In this document: piece by piece, positions 21,186 through 31,854 of the stretch
How positions within the stretch are numbered: position 1 is the first letter of the stretch
Layout: every line of letters begins with the position of its first letter
Notes under the pieces: model-generated
The model's input: the letters and a program-made list of their open reading frames with translations, nothing else
Databases searched by the model: none
What the model was told of the DNA's origin: nothing
Program-made: the position numbers and the translations under genes
Assembly: GCA_031771865.1 (NCBI GenBank)
Contig: JASISA010000023.1
Span: 1,736,001 to 1,800,000, forward strand
Source of the DNA: Nothophaeocryptopus gaeumannii
Taxonomy: Eukaryota; Ascomycota; Dothideomycetes; Mycosphaerellales; Mycosphaerellaceae
Length of the DNA: 64,000 nucleotides
Reading direction: 5' to 3'

Positions 21186-21899
21186 ATGGGTATTCACGAT
21201 GGCTCAAATGAGATGCCTGCCGGTATAGACGCTGCAGCAGCGAAGAGAGACTTCGAATCCTCCGAATTGTATCGAAATGTCTACAAGTACGTGCAGGAGT
21301 ACATGAATCGCTACGACGCCTCACACGACTTCAACCATATCCTGCGCGTCCTAGCTCTATCAAAACAAATACTTGCCGAAGAGACGAAGTCGGACCCATC
21401 TAAGCAGTTCCACAAACAGGCAGTCATGCTCGGCGCGCTCCTCCACGATGTTGGAGACAGGAAGTACATTCAACCTGGTGAAAACGCCGAGAATCTTATA
21501 TCCGACATTCTGAGCAAGAATGGATGCCCGCCACGCTTCATCGCGAAGATTGCTATGATCGTGGAGAATGTATCATACACCAACGAGACGAAACGGCCGC
21601 AATTTGTCAAAGCCATGATCGGAGCACATCCTGAGTTGGCCATTGTCCAGGACGCTGATCGACTAGATGCCATTGGTGCTGTCGGTATTGGTAGAGTCTT
21701 TGCCTTTGGAGCTGCTAAGGATGCCGATCGCGGACTGCAGGGCAGCGTCGATCATTTCGAGGAGAAGCTGTTCAGATTGGAAGGCATGATGAAGACTGGG
21801 ACTGGGAAACGGCTTGCCCGCGAACGTACGGAACGCATGAGGATGTTCCGAGAATGGTGGGACGAAGAGACCTCGATTGTCCCGCAACAATTGACTTGA
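21186..21899 (+). CDS. HD-domain phosphohydrolase-like protein
   Basis: Single exon, 237 residues. Metal-binding HD superfamily pattern: an early His-containing helix in YDASHDFNHILRVLALS, the HD pair in MLGALLHDVGDRKYI, and a distal Asp in ELAIVQDADRLDAIGAVGIG. This layout resembles bacterial and fungal YedJ/YpgQ-type HD proteins, which hydrolyse phosphates of nucleotides or similar substrates; the true substrate is unknown. No signal peptide or membrane segment, so cytosolic. The conserved metal ligands all seem present, so the protein is probably active. Confidence 0.82.
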   Translation: MGIHDGSNEMPAGIDAAAAKRDFESSELYRNVYKYVQEYMNRYDASHDFNHILRVLALSKQILAEETKSDPSKQFHKQAVMLGALLHDVGDRKYIQPGENAENLISDILSKNGCPPRFIAKIAMIVENVSYTNETKRPQFVKAMIGAHPELAIVQDADRLDAIGAVGIGRVFAFGAAKDADRGLQGSVDHFEEKLFRLEGMMKTGTGKRLARERTERMRMFREWWDEETSIVPQQLT

Positions 21900-21928
21900 A
21901 TGCTTTTGAATGCAAACGCATATGGGTA

Positions 21929-22516
21929 TCAGACGAAATAACCAGAAACATCACTGCGCGACCTTGCCCGTCTGGCCTTCCAGGATTCGAACGATGCCCT
22001 CGGACTTCTCATGATTGCCGATCCACCACTTGCCGAACGCGCTCGACCTGTTGTTACACCTGCTGCCTCGAGCATCTCTGAATCTTGCCTGGCAATATTT
22101 TCGACCACTTGAGGCCCTGAATGCCAGTCTTGATGATCAGAGAGCCGCTGTCGAACCCACTCATCTCTCCCTTCCTGAGGCGAGACGACTCCTTCGAAAT
22201 ACTCTCCAGTCTTGCGGTCCTTGGCAAAGTATCGATAGTATTCGCTTTGCCGCATTCGTACGGCAATCGTCTCTGGCTTGTACTTGTGGGTTGATGACAG
22301 GCGGCGCTGGAACCACCCCTCTCTGGGTGGTGATGCTCTCAGTGCTGGATCTTGGTCTCCTCGGACGTCCAGTGTGTATTCCGGAATGTCCGAGAGCGGT
22401 ATTTGAACTGTCATGAATGCATCGCTTGGTGCTGCGACGGGCGTAGGGAGCTGCATGCTGCTTGGCACTCGATATATCCTGGTCTCGAGTGCTCTGGTGG
22501 GTTGTGGAACGAACAT
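21929..22516 (-). CDS. hypothetical protein
   Basis: Single open frame, 195 residues from the ATG at 22516; another ATG at 22456 (MQLPTPVAAPSDAFMTVQIP) may be the start. Central part has an aromatic/basic motif (MRQSEYYRYFAKDRKTGEYF) followed by charged helices; the C-terminus is arginine/serine-rich (SWKARRARSRSDVSG). No known domain recognised. Regular codon use and the absence of interruptions suggest a real gene. It lies 29 bases from the end of the convergent HD-domain gene, so transcripts probably overlap. Confidence 0.6.
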   Translation of the reverse strand: MFVPQPTRALETRIYRVPSSMQLPTPVAAPSDAFMTVQIPLSDIPEYTLDVRGDQDPALRASPPREGWFQRRLSSTHKYKPETIAVRMRQSEYYRYFAKDRKTGEYFEGVVSPQEGRDEWVRQRLSDHQDWHSGPQVVENIARQDSEMLEAAGVTTGRARSASGGSAIMRSPRASFESWKARRARSRSDVSGYFV

Positions 22517-23781
22517 TGTGCACGTTTGTTGGGCAGCAGATGCATACTGGATACACTACTGAGAGTTTTATGTTCACTCTGGGCGAGGCTGAAACAAGCC
22601 AACACTCTGCCGCAGACATGTTCCCACGTATCACCACGCGCACAGCCCGTTGGCTGCGAGAACCATTGTGCCTCCCAAAATCACCTAAGAGGCTGTGTAC
22701 GACCGAAGGATGCTTGAATTTCCCGTGTCACGTGGCTGATTCCATCTATACCACGGCAGCACCCGAAAGGATCGAGCCTTGCCTCTAGCCTGCCACTACA
22801 ACATAACCGCCGATGCAGGTTCATCATCCTAAGCGCTGAAACCCTGTTGGCAACACAAATGTATGTGGTAGAGCTGAAGGAGAGTTGATCTCCCACGAGG
22901 GTGGACACAGACATTGTTGTGGAATTCGCTGTGCGATATGCAGCCTAATGCCGACTGGCGACGAGCTCGCGCCACCATTCGCAGCCTTGCGAAGAGGTGT
23001 GCGCGGTCGTGCATCTATCTGGCCTGCTGTTCCCAATGCAGCCGTTCTTCGCTAAGCCAAATCTTGAACTGGCTAACTTGCTACGGATGTTCGCTACTTC
23101 AAGTACTCCCTCAGCCTGATCTGGTCACAGCCTTGCTGGTAGATGACCCACGTCGATCATACTGCAGCCCGTTGGCGCTTTCTTCAACCAGGCGCTTGCA
23201 GCTATGCGCCTAGCGATAGCACATCCACTTCTGAAATAGGACACACTGCATGAAATCTGGCTTTGGCTTTCAGATCGGAAGTGTAAACATCGGGACTCCT
23301 TCTATGGTTTTCACACATCGTAGGCCATTTCGAAGCTACCGCTGTGTTCGGTACCGGTGATCAAGCAGCACTGCTCAGATTTGCGAAGCTTGAGATTGAA
23401 GTGTGCAATTGTTGGCCTGGTCAAAGCCGAGAAGCATATGAAGCCTTGGCACTCCATTGTTTCGAAGGTATACGAAACCAGAAGCCTTGCTGAATTCAGT
23501 CAATTGAAGGTGCAAATGCGTGACTACCTCTCGACCAACTCTTCTGTGTAGCGTGATCTCCCCAAAGAAGGCACCTGCATTCAAGATGGCACGTGTGGCA
23601 GTCGCGCCTGTCTGATAAGTCACACAAAGCAAGTACATGTAAACATCATACATTTATGTAGACCTCCATCTTGAATCTGTTCTCAAGCAATGCACCAGCA
23701 CAATACATCTGGCCCAACAATACCCAAAGCAACAGCAAACTCACCAGATCACACGCGAAACACATTTCAACGATCGCCATC
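22517..23781. other. divergent gap upstream of the Nudix gene
   Basis: About 1.26 kb between a minus-strand and a plus-strand start. Only short frames; no repeat, tRNA or protein remnant recognised. Confidence 0.35.
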
Positions 23782-24356
23782 ATGCGCTCACTCACCATTG
23801 GCTCGCCAGCAGAAGGCACTAAATATGAACACCGCAGTGCAGTCCGCTGCATCATCGTCCGTGCCGGCCGCAACAACTCCGAAATCTGCATCCTTCATGT
23901 CAAGAAGGGTAATTACTACAAGCTCCCAGGTAGGCACGCCCAGGTCGAGCGCCGTAAAAGGACCACAAGCTGACCTGAGCAGGTGGCGGCGTCGAGCCGG
24001 GAGATCCAAACGACTCGGTCGCCTGCTAGCGGGAGGCTCTCGAAGAGACCGGCTGCCATGTCAACGTTCAGCCAGACATAATCGCTAAGACGACCGAGTA
24101 CCGTGGGACTTTGAAGCAGGAGAGCCGTGCGTATGTCTGCAACATTGTCCAGGATACCGGCAAGGTAGAGCTCACGGAGCTGGAGACTTCGGAGGGACTT
24201 GTTCATGACTGGTGTTCTATTCCCAAGGCGCTGGAGAAGTTGAAGGGGATTGAGCCGACTCGCGAGTTGGGTCAGTTCATCAAGAAGCGAGATCTCTTCA
24301 TTCTGGAGACTTTTCGCGAGCTGCAAGATGCGCTTTGGGGGCCGACCTTCAGGTAG
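23782..24356 (+). CDS. Nudix hydrolase with an in-frame stop in the Nudix box
   Basis: Exon 1 23782-23929, intron 23930-23982 (GTAGGC, CTGACC branch, GCAG), exon 2 23983-24356. The N-terminal strands CIIVRAG and ICILHVKKGNYYKLPG lead across the junction into GGVEPGDPNDSVAC, then a TAG at 24027-24029, then REALEETG. These make a Nudix box (G-x5-E-x7-RE-x2-EE-x-G), the loop that hydrolyses nucleoside-diphosphate-linked substrates. The TAG is exactly in frame. Without it the spacing between the acidic residue and RE is the standard seven, so the stop may be an extra codon or a changed one. The rest of the frame to 24356 is intact, so the change is recent, a polymorphism or an error. Product as read: about 65 residues and inactive. 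Confidence 0.6.
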
Positions 24357-24904
24357 CCCTGCACGGTATGACACCTTCAGTTCGTCTTCCACCGATCTCG
24401 AAGTCCTGAGGGGTACGAGAGTAGATGCTTGCATCTGCTGGAGCTAAGTACCGATATGAGCGACCTAATACGGAGTCTCGCCGCTATGCTCTTGATCTAA
24501 CACACTGAAATCCAAGCTGTGCTCATACTCGCTTCCTCGCAAGCACAAGCGCCGGTGATGTAGTCCAGAATCTCAGTGCCTGGGCTCGCGCTGTGAATCG
24601 TACACCCTCTGAGAGCTTACTTCTATTTCGCGGCGGTTGCATTTTCTGTGGCATTCGGATGTTCGTTGCGGTGATCATCGGCGTGTCTTGCCTTGTCGTT
24701 GCTCTTCTAAACACATTGTCCAATGTCACTCTTGACCTGCAGTTCGGCTGTGTCTCTGTGGCCCAGTCGCGTCACAGCTGCTGGTTGCAACATCCGCTCC
24801 GAATTCCTCGTATGCGCAGCGCTCTCTGGGCGAAGTATATCCTCTATCTCGACCCAATTCCCTCCCCTTCGCAGCGGTCTAATCTCCCACTCCCATCGTT
24901 GCTT
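24357..24904. other. convergent gap
   Basis: Between the Nudix gene and NCE101. A 119-codon plus frame at 24593-24952 has one hydrophobic stretch but overlaps the NCE101 3' end and is probably chance. Confidence 0.35.
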
Positions 24905-25158
24905 TTATACACTCTTCCGCTCCACCGCCTTTCCACTATAGTTATCAAATAGCATCCCAACCCTCCTCTTCAGCGCCTCAATACTCTCCTGCGTCGTGAT
25001 CCCCTTCTCCTTCTCCTCACGATTAATCCGCACAGCAGCAGCCACAACGCCGACGCTCACGGCGAAGATGGGATCGATTGCCCTACATTCAATCAGCTCA
25101 CATCACCGGTATCAGTGTAGGAGTGGACGAACTTGGAGATGAGATATGGAGTCGACAT
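24905..25158 (-). CDS. NCE101: Nce101-family small membrane protein
   Basis: Very short gene: exon 1 25133-25158 (26 bases), intron 25083-25132 (50 bases), exon 2 24905-25082; 67 residues. Begins MSTPYLISKAIDPIFAVSVG and continues with one hydrophobic segment, then the basic INREEKEKG stretch and a helical tail with ALKRRVGMLF. The pattern PYL-x3-K...DP-[IL]-[FL]-A plus the following hydrophobic segment is that of non-classical export protein 1, a single-pass protein named from yeast work on leaderless secretion; its exact role is poorly understood. The splice donor (AA|GTTCGT) is weak, but joining restores the conserved SKAIDPIFA run exactly. Confidence 0.82.
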
Positions 25159-25865
25159 GATGGCTCTAGAATTGCACGCGTATGTATAGCGCGTAACGCG
25201 TGGAGTCTAGAGATCTTCATGTGAGGCTCGGATGAATCTCGGCATGGTTGGACGCGGGGAATAGTGCTCTTGTGGAGTTATGCAAGCAGCGCTGCAGCAA
25301 TCAGGTGACAGCAAGCTCGAGCAGTGGCATGACCAAGCATCTAGTGATAGTAAGGCAAAGAGTCACGAGCAAATAGAAGGCAATCATGCGTTGGGCGAGT
25401 TCAGCCTGAGGTCGGCCGTGATACCATCACATGATAGCGTAGGCGCAGACCACGTCATAGCTACAGCCTGATCGCACGGCGGCGGCTCGAAGCAGCGTAG
25501 GACATGCGTGGAGAAAACTGTATTGCAGCTAGGATACACTCAGCTATCTGAATGTTCAATATCGCTCCGACCGGCGCAGTTCAGCCATCGTATCCTCCGA
25601 CCAGCGCTGCTCCTTGTCCATTCCAGCCGTCGCCCCTGCCGCGTATCCATAGAGTCCTCTCCTCTCATTCCAGAGTTCATTCTCAAACCATAGTGTTCCT
25701 GTGTCCTAGCCTGCTAATCAAAGCATATCCCTCCCAAACGCCCAGACCCAAAGAAATTCTTCCTCGCAGTCGTGGGCATGAGGCGGATGTCGTGGATCTA
25801 CATATCGTGAAGTAGTCAAGTCGTCGCGGTGGTGATAGAAGTCGTGGGGAAGGAAGAGGGCTGAT
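25159..25865. other. intergenic gap between NCE101 and ATG8
   Basis: Promoter side of NCE101 and 3' side of ATG8. No feature recognised. Confidence 0.35.
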
Positions 25866-26386
25866 CTACGCCTCGCCGAAAGTGTTCTCGCCGGAGTAGC
25901 TGTGAAGTAGTCAGTATATGGTTCTGCTGGCTTGTGTATGATTGCTGGACGTACGTGATGTAAAGGAAGCCGTCCTCGTCCTTGTGTTCCTCATAGATAG
26001 AGCTCATGAGAGCGGCGGTTGGAGGTAGCACCTCATCGACGAAGATGAAGATGGCCTTCTCGGGGCTGAGCTTGATGCGCTTGCGGATCACGTATACGAA
26101 CTGGCCGACGGTAAGGTCTGCGGGGACGAGATATTTCTTCTTGTCAATAGTAGCGATATCCGACTTCTCGACCTTCTCGCAGATCACCTGTGTGATTCAT
26201 CAGCATATAGCTCTTCGATATGCAAGAGCGGTCGCAATGAGGCAGATGCGACACTCATCGCAGTCGAGTGGTGGTGGTGGTGTCGTCGCGACTTACCGGG
26301 ATGCGATCGGCGTACTTCTGGCGGATACGCTCAGCTTCGGCCTTGCGCTTCTCGAACGGGTGCTCGTCCTTGAACTTGGAACGCAT
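25866..26386 (-). CDS. ATG8: autophagy ubiquitin-like protein Atg8
   Basis: Ubiquitin-like protein conjugated to phosphatidylethanolamine on autophagosomal membranes. Three exons: 26297-26386, 25955-26187, 25866-25899; introns 26188-26296 (109 bases) and 25900-25954. 118 residues. Begins [20 protein letters not shown] and has the standard two N-terminal helices, the core [20 protein letters not shown], and ends SGENTFGEA: Gly116 is the conjugation site, and Atg4 would remove the final two residues. Sequence is essentially canonical throughout. Intron 1 follows codon 30, a position commonly split in fungi. Confidence 0.97.
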
Positions 26387-26859
26387 GTTGGTGGTATTCG
26401 TAGCTGTCGTGGAAGTATTCGGTGGTGCTGGAGGCAATTTGCTGGTGGTTGGGTGATGTTGGTAGGTTGATGTCGAGATCAGGAAATGGAGTGGAGTGAG
26501 GGCGGTCGTTGCCTGGTGGGGGCAAGCGGTGACAGCTTGAGCTCGTGATGATAGGAAGTGGCCACACGCATATAGTAAGACAGTCAGCCTTAGATTCCGC
26601 TCAGATTCCACGTCACTTGCAAATGTAAGGGCCAAGTGAGGTGAGTAATAATGTCAACGTGATTCGGTATCGCGACAAAGCAATGCCTTTCTCTTGCTAC
26701 GGACAAAGACGGTTCGCCTTCGCGTGCTCACCGGTACGGAACGGCTGAAATGTCATAACGTACATAGCCAACTATGATCAATATCATACTTTCAAATGCC
26801 TCCGAACGCCGCTCGCTAAAATCAGAAGTCGTTCATTGATCTCAGAACATACGAAACCC
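26387..26859. promoter_or_regulatory. intergenic region upstream of ATG8
   Basis: Contains the ATG8 promoter and the PEX16 3' flank. No element assigned. Confidence 0.3.
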
Positions 26860-28032
26860 TCATAGCGTCGCCGTCGGGAAGTAGTATTGGTCCCAGAGGA
26901 ACTCGTAATCTTCCACGAAATTGCCCACCATGTCCAAAAGCGGCTTGCCCTTCAGCTTCGAGGCGAACCCAGAGATCACTCCTCGAGTGACGTTCTCATA
27001 GAATGCGCCCCGCATAGCCCACCATGCCAGTGACCATCCTCGCTTCTTGAGCTCTTCACGTTCTAACTGTGTCAGACCGCGCGCTCCGCCTGGTCGTCGC
27101 GTCTCAAGATCGTGCTTTGCGAGTTGTCGTGCGCCGTACTCGATGCTGATACCGAGCAGCCACGGTCGCCAGTCAGCCTTCGTCTTGCCGTCGTCGCGCT
27201 GACTCCAATATGCGATAGCCGCGGCGTATATCACCGGCCGCATGATGAACATCACTTCAGCAAGCTCCCCAAATCCGGACGTCCGGTGTACGAGTGCTTT
27301 CGGTGGCTTGATGTCGTCCGCAGTGAGCACCTTCGAGAGTAGGTAGGAGGATATATCGTTCGAATCCGGCAAAGGAGGCAGCGTCAGTGACGTTCTCGGC
27401 ATGGTCCACTGCTCGCTTCCGGCTTCAGATCGTTCCGAAGGTGGACTGCTCAGATTCTCTTCTTCGTCTTGTGCTGTCTTCTCCTCCACAACCTCTCTCT
27501 CGGGAAGCGGCGGAGTAAGCAACGGCCTTGAGTTTGTCAGACGCATCAATATCAATCGGCAGAGCGCCTTGACAGCTTCCAATATGCAGACGACATTCCA
27601 CCTGGCCGTCTCCCCTCTCCTCTTTGCCATCATCTCCAGCAGCAGCTCCGTGTACTGAACGACCTGCAACGTTGTCGCAGTCCTTCTGTATGTCGCGCTC
27701 TTCTGACAGTAGAATCGTGTATATCGGTTGTGTGGACTCTGATGCCGAGGTCCTTGAGGGTGTGATCGTAGAGATTGCGCCAGCGCTCGAGAAAGGAGAT
27801 TGTCGTGGTATAGCGAGAGAATTTGGACGCCAGAATTAAGACCTTCGGACGTCAGGTCAGATACATGGAGCCCGCCTGGGACGAGGTATGTGAGAGATCG
27901 TAATGCGCCTTCGACCTGTCCGACCGCGCCAGCGTTCTTCGTAATAAAGTCGCCATACATGCTAACCCATTTGGTAGGCATTTTAACAACGACCTTGGTC
28001 TGGTGGGCGGCATTCTTGAGCGACTCCATCAT
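26860..28032 (-). CDS. PEX16: peroxisomal membrane protein Pex16
   Basis: Single exon; 390 residues from the ATG at 28032 (a second ATG follows at 28029). Peroxin involved in peroxisomal membrane-protein insertion and peroxisome formation from the ER. Family features: YGDFITKNAGAVGQVEGALR near the N-terminus, LNSGVQILSLYHDNLLSRAL, then SPHNRYTRFYCQKS...QVVQYTELLLEM, and the C-terminal VMFIMRPVIYAAAIAYWSQR and WRPWLLGISIEYGARQLAKH. A charged acidic linker separates the halves. Ends with an aromatic segment (EDYEFLWDQYYFPTATL). No interruption. Confidence 0.9.
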   Translation of the reverse strand: MMESLKNAAHQTKVVVKMPTKWVSMYGDFITKNAGAVGQVEGALRSLTYLVPGGLHVSDLTSEGLNSGVQILSLYHDNLLSRALAQSLRSHPQGPRHQSPHNRYTRFYCQKSATYRRTATTLQVVQYTELLLEMMAKRRGETARWNVVCILEAVKALCRLILMRLTNSRPLLTPPLPEREVVEEKTAQDEEENLSSPPSERSEAGSEQWTMPRTSLTLPPLPDSNDISSYLLSKVLTADDIKPPKALVHRTSGFGELAEVMFIMRPVIYAAAIAYWSQRDDGKTKADWRPWLLGISIEYGARQLAKHDLETRRPGGARGLTQLEREELKKRGWSLAWWAMRGAFYENVTRGVISGFASKLKGKPLLDMVGNFVEDYEFLWDQYYFPTATL

Positions 28033-28694
28033 GGCGCTGCTCGCCGCGGGCAGACGCTGATGATCCAATGCAGTCTTATCGGAGAGTCGTATTTGTGCGG
28101 TGCTGATAGTATTGGAATCGCATCACGGTCCAGCCTGGCCTGAGATGGACGTGAGGCACGTGAAAGAAGCGCGATGAGCGAGAAACAAGCCTCGGCTGGA
28201 CGGCCACCTAAGGCTATCCCGACGTTCAACCGATTGCAACTTCGTCCTCTGCTCTCCATCCAACTCCTTAAGATTACAGACATGACCAGAACTACATTTA
28301 ACCTTGACGTGCATACATCACGACGTCGACATACTCTCGACGTGGCTCAATCACATCTGACAAGCACCTCAGTCTGAGTAAGTCAACCCTGCATATAATT
28401 GACTTTGCTATATCTGTGATATGAAACAATCCATAACCGTCATAACGGCGAACTGTGCACCTGGATTGATCCTTCGACTGGGTGGCTGCTGGCGAGAACA
28501 ACCACCAGGAAACCGGGATTGACGCCGACAAAGTATGTCTATACTTTTGCGGCTGCAGGCGGCTGACACGCTCGTTGCTGTTTGTTTTTACTACGCACTA
28601 TCGGAATTTCCTCAATTTCTTACCGTGAAGATGCTCTGTCCCATCCATTTCATCTGAGTGCTGGCACTTGACCTTCTAGAAAGACACAGAACCC
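28033..28694. promoter_or_regulatory. divergent intergenic region PEX16 / Ras-like GTPase
   Basis: Both promoters must lie here; short frames only. Confidence 0.3.
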
Positions 28695-30049
28695 ATGGCG
28701 ATTGCTGGAGACCAAACTGCAATAGTTCGTCGATACCTCTGGAGCAAGGGAGACATAGCCGCAGTCAGGATTGGCGTATTAGGCTCCGAGCATGTTGGAA
28801 AACGCAGTATTCTGCAGAGGGTGGGTCCAACGGCATTGCATCTCGTGAAACAGAGCTGATCATTTCCGAAGTTCTGCTACGGCTGCCTCATAGAACAATC
28901 AGATTCAGACCTCATCGAGCTCGAATGGCACAAACATGTGCCCATACAGGGCAAGGATATACATGTACAATTCGACATGATACCTGGCGAGCCTTTTGCA
29001 AACTCGGATGAATCCCTTCTCCTAGATTACTTCCGCAACAACGAGGCATATCTCCTTGTTTACGATGTCATGCGCAGAGAGAGCTTTGAGATACTGGAGA
29101 AGATATACAACTTATATGCGCGTATACCGCGGCAGCGACCTCGCAGTCCACCCTTCATTGTTGTTGCCAGCAGAGTCGACCGATGGCGAGGAGACTGGGC
29201 AGTGACACGCCAAGAAGGAGAGATCTTCAGTCAATACATCGGCGCGCCATTCATACAAGTGTCTGCATTGAATGGCAAGGGTACTGGAGACGAAGTGATC
29301 GTCGAATTTGCAAGCCGAGCTCTTCTGCAGCGAGTGCAGAACGAGGCAAGGCCCAAATTGCTCATCACAAGGAAGCTGCAGGACATTGATGAGACCCTTA
29401 AGTATGGCTTTCCAAGGACACATCGCAGGTATGAATACTGATGAATAGCAGAGACGACGAAGACGAGGCGACACCCTCAAAGGCGCGACCAATAGCTCCA
29501 TCATCGGAAGGACGACCACGATGGATTCAGAAAACCCTAAACATCTTCAAGAAGGACAAGCCAGCACCGTTGCCATTACCAGAGCGCAAAGACTCTCTGT
29601 CTCCCACCGCGGCTCCTGACAGGCCACGGCCAAGTTTCAATCTGTACCATCCTGGAATACCTAGCAACGGGCGATTGCACTCAAGTCTCGGCATGCGCCA
29701 TCCAAACATGTCAAAAGCGTCCAATTTGACAAACTTCACAGGAACTACGAGAATGAGCTACAAGAGACGAAGCATGGATCTACTCACGGCTCTTGGGAAG
29801 AACATCAATCCTTATATCGATCCAGGCCCGCTCAAGACATCGAAACCGCTTGTGGAGAACAGAAGATCGAGAAGTCTGAGCTTAGAAAGGGCATTGAGTC
29901 CGGCTTTCTTTGAGGAGATTACGCGTCCTTCTCTGGATGTGGACGAAAGTCGATTCAAGTTCTTGCCTCTGGTGAAGGATAGTTTTAGGCCAAGGACAGG
30001 GACTTTGGGGAGTATCAGAAGCGGGAGGTCAACGCCAGTTCCTAGGTAA
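28695..30049 (+). CDS. divergent Ras-like small GTPase with long disordered tail
   Basis: Three exons: 28695-28820, 28872-29401, 29452-30049; introns 28821-28871 and 29402-29451 (CTGAT branch, GCAG). 417 residues. A P-loop-like GSEHVGKRS (residues 30-38) is followed by a Ras-like fold: AYLLVYDVMRRESFEILEKI, then ASRVDRWRGDW at the NKxD position and SALNGKG at the SAK position. Oddities: Arg follows the P-loop lysine instead of Ser/Thr, and no clear DxxG switch-II motif is seen (DMIPGE at that place), so nucleotide binding or hydrolysis may be altered. The last ~200 residues are basic, serine/proline-rich and likely disordered, without a CAAX box. Similar to Ras/Rheb-type proteins only in outline. 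Confidence 0.72.
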
Positions 30050-30831
30050 TGATTTATTTTCCCGGAATGGCGCTATACAGTCCCTACAGCGGCGGTAGCC
30101 TTTTGTGTGGGTAATGTAATCCAGTGGCTGGTCCACGATCAAATGAACGAGAAGAGACTTGCACGTCCCTTGGCTTCATCATTCAGGCGGTTCCGCATAG
30201 ACCATCTTCGCAGAAAATAGCACCAGATCTACCCACGAGTCCATGATACGTAACAACCCTCCGTGAGAGAGAGAGATGACACCAGGCCTGACTTGCTGCT
30301 ACAAAATGCCCAGCGATCCCATACAGGGAATGGGTAGAGTTTCAAGGTCCTCAAACGATCTCTCCTCATGACCTGCAGTGAGATCGACCCGTTCCCTGTC
30401 GTCACTACTGAACGATTATTTACAACATGCACTAATCGTCAGCCTGAATAAATCCTGGACTAGTTTCGGAGAGTCCAGCATTGTTTAGCTTGTTGGAGCC
30501 GTGGACGAGCGGATGCCCTAGTACCTCGCCTTCTCCTAGAGTTTGCATAATTTCTCTCCACGACGTGCCTTTCTTCAATACGTCTTCCAGCAGTCGAAGA
30601 TCTTGAACCCATCGGCTACGTTATATTCAATACTCACCGTGGATCATCAGAGGAGACGTATTGGGAGAGAGTAGTTGCATGTCCTCTCATTCATATCGCC
30701 AACTACCAGACGAAAAACAGCCTAGCCATACAATCATAGTCGAGGATATCATGTGCAAATCCATCTTCGCCTTCACTCAAGCATCGCTCCATCTTTTTCT
30801 ATCATGACGTCCCATCGCTCGATTCCATACA
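30050..30831. other. convergent gap
   Basis: Between the GTPase gene and the decayed locus. No conserved frame seen. Confidence 0.35.
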
Positions 30832-31676
30832 CTAATTCAAGACATTATCATCACTCGACATCGTATCCGAGTCCAAGTCATCGTCATCATCACTCTCCTC
30901 TTCCTCAGACTCTTCTTCTCCCTCGTCCTTCTCCGCTCCCGCGGTGGCCTGAGTCGCTGCTCTACCAAAGAACGCCGCCAGGGGATCTGCAGCCTGAGTA
31001 GCCACAGTTTCCGTTTCTCCTCCTGTACTCTTGCCCTCATACCACTTCTCCAGTTGGCGATCGGAAGCTTCGGTATCCCTGCTCCATAATACCGCAGCCT
31101 TGTAGATCTGCGCCATCTCCGAGTCCGCGTCTCCGCCGTCATTATCACACATCTCGCTCAACTGGTAGACGAGACAATCCTTGCCTTTCGGGACGTCGCC
31201 AATGTGGTAGGTCAAGCGGATCGAGTTCTGGGCGCAGACTTGAGCCACTCGCTGAACTTGAGTCCGTCGAGATCCTTGAGACTTGTGAGGTTGAGGACGA
31301 CAATGAGCTTTGGCTGAGTAGCCTCGTTGATCTTCCGTTGATAGTGCTCGGTGAGAGACTCGATAAACTTGACGAGTGCGCGGAAGTCGAAGTTCTGAAC
31401 GTGAGCGATGATCTTTTTCTCATTCGAGGTGGTGGCTTCGCGGAATATGGCTGAAGCGATTTCAAAGTTGGCGACTCGGCAGGCTAGAATGATGCCCGTC
31501 TTATCAGGAAAGAGCGGGACCAGTCATTGTCCTTGATATGGCTTGAGGTTCTTGCTTTTGGTGAAGTGCGTCTTGGTGTGGTAGACTCTGACGTCAGCGA
31601 GAAGCCCCGTGTGAATGAACTCGCGCGTTCCAGGTGGTAAGCCCAGGAACTCTGGAGTTGAGCCACCTGATGCCAT
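30832..31676 (-). pseudogene. decayed gene, unknown function, one stop and one frameshift
   Basis: Starts MASGGSTPEFLGLPPGTREF at 31676. TGA at 31524-31526 is followed in the same frame by LVPLFPDKTGIILACRVANF and a helical stretch ending SLKDLDGLKFSEWLK. Near 31236-31245 the frame shifts by one base and continues as NSIRLTYHIGDVPKGKDCLV, then a long acidic C-terminus ending at 30832 with many Glu/Asp/Ser. A single missing G after WLK would explain the shift. The parts together read as one ~280-residue protein. No domain recognised; resemblance to N-terminal BTB sequences was considered too weak. Confidence 0.5.
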
Positions 31677-31854
31677 TGCGACTTAGATCGGGGAGGTTGA
31701 AGATCCCTGGTGTTTGCGATGGTGTGGGCAAAGTATCTCAGTGTCAAGCATGCGGCGTTTGCAGGATTTGCGAGGGTGGTCGCCACGGGAGCGGATCGTT
31801 GGCGCAAAGTTTGCAGTAGTGAAAGTGGGTGACAACGCCGCAATTGGCACCTTT

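Noticed and set aside
21980..22000. GGATTCGAAC resembling a tRNA T-arm on the minus strand
   Set aside because: The stem does not pair and the region codes for the C-terminus of a hypothetical protein.
24015..24029. 12-base GT...AG stretch ending in the Nudix stop codon as a tiny intron
   Set aside because: Far below the length needed for splicing in fungi; all other introns here are at least 48 bases.
24593..24952. 119-codon plus-strand ORF with a hydrophobic segment
   Set aside because: Overlaps the end of NCE101 on the other strand and has no family signature.
31520..31530. Programmed stop readthrough at TGA-C
   Set aside because: The same gene also has a frameshift, and the CTG that follows is not the strong CTA readthrough context.
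31500..31676. BTB domain in the decayed protein
   Set aside because: Only a loose similarity at the start (TGLLADVRVY); the following residues do not fit the fold's conserved pattern.
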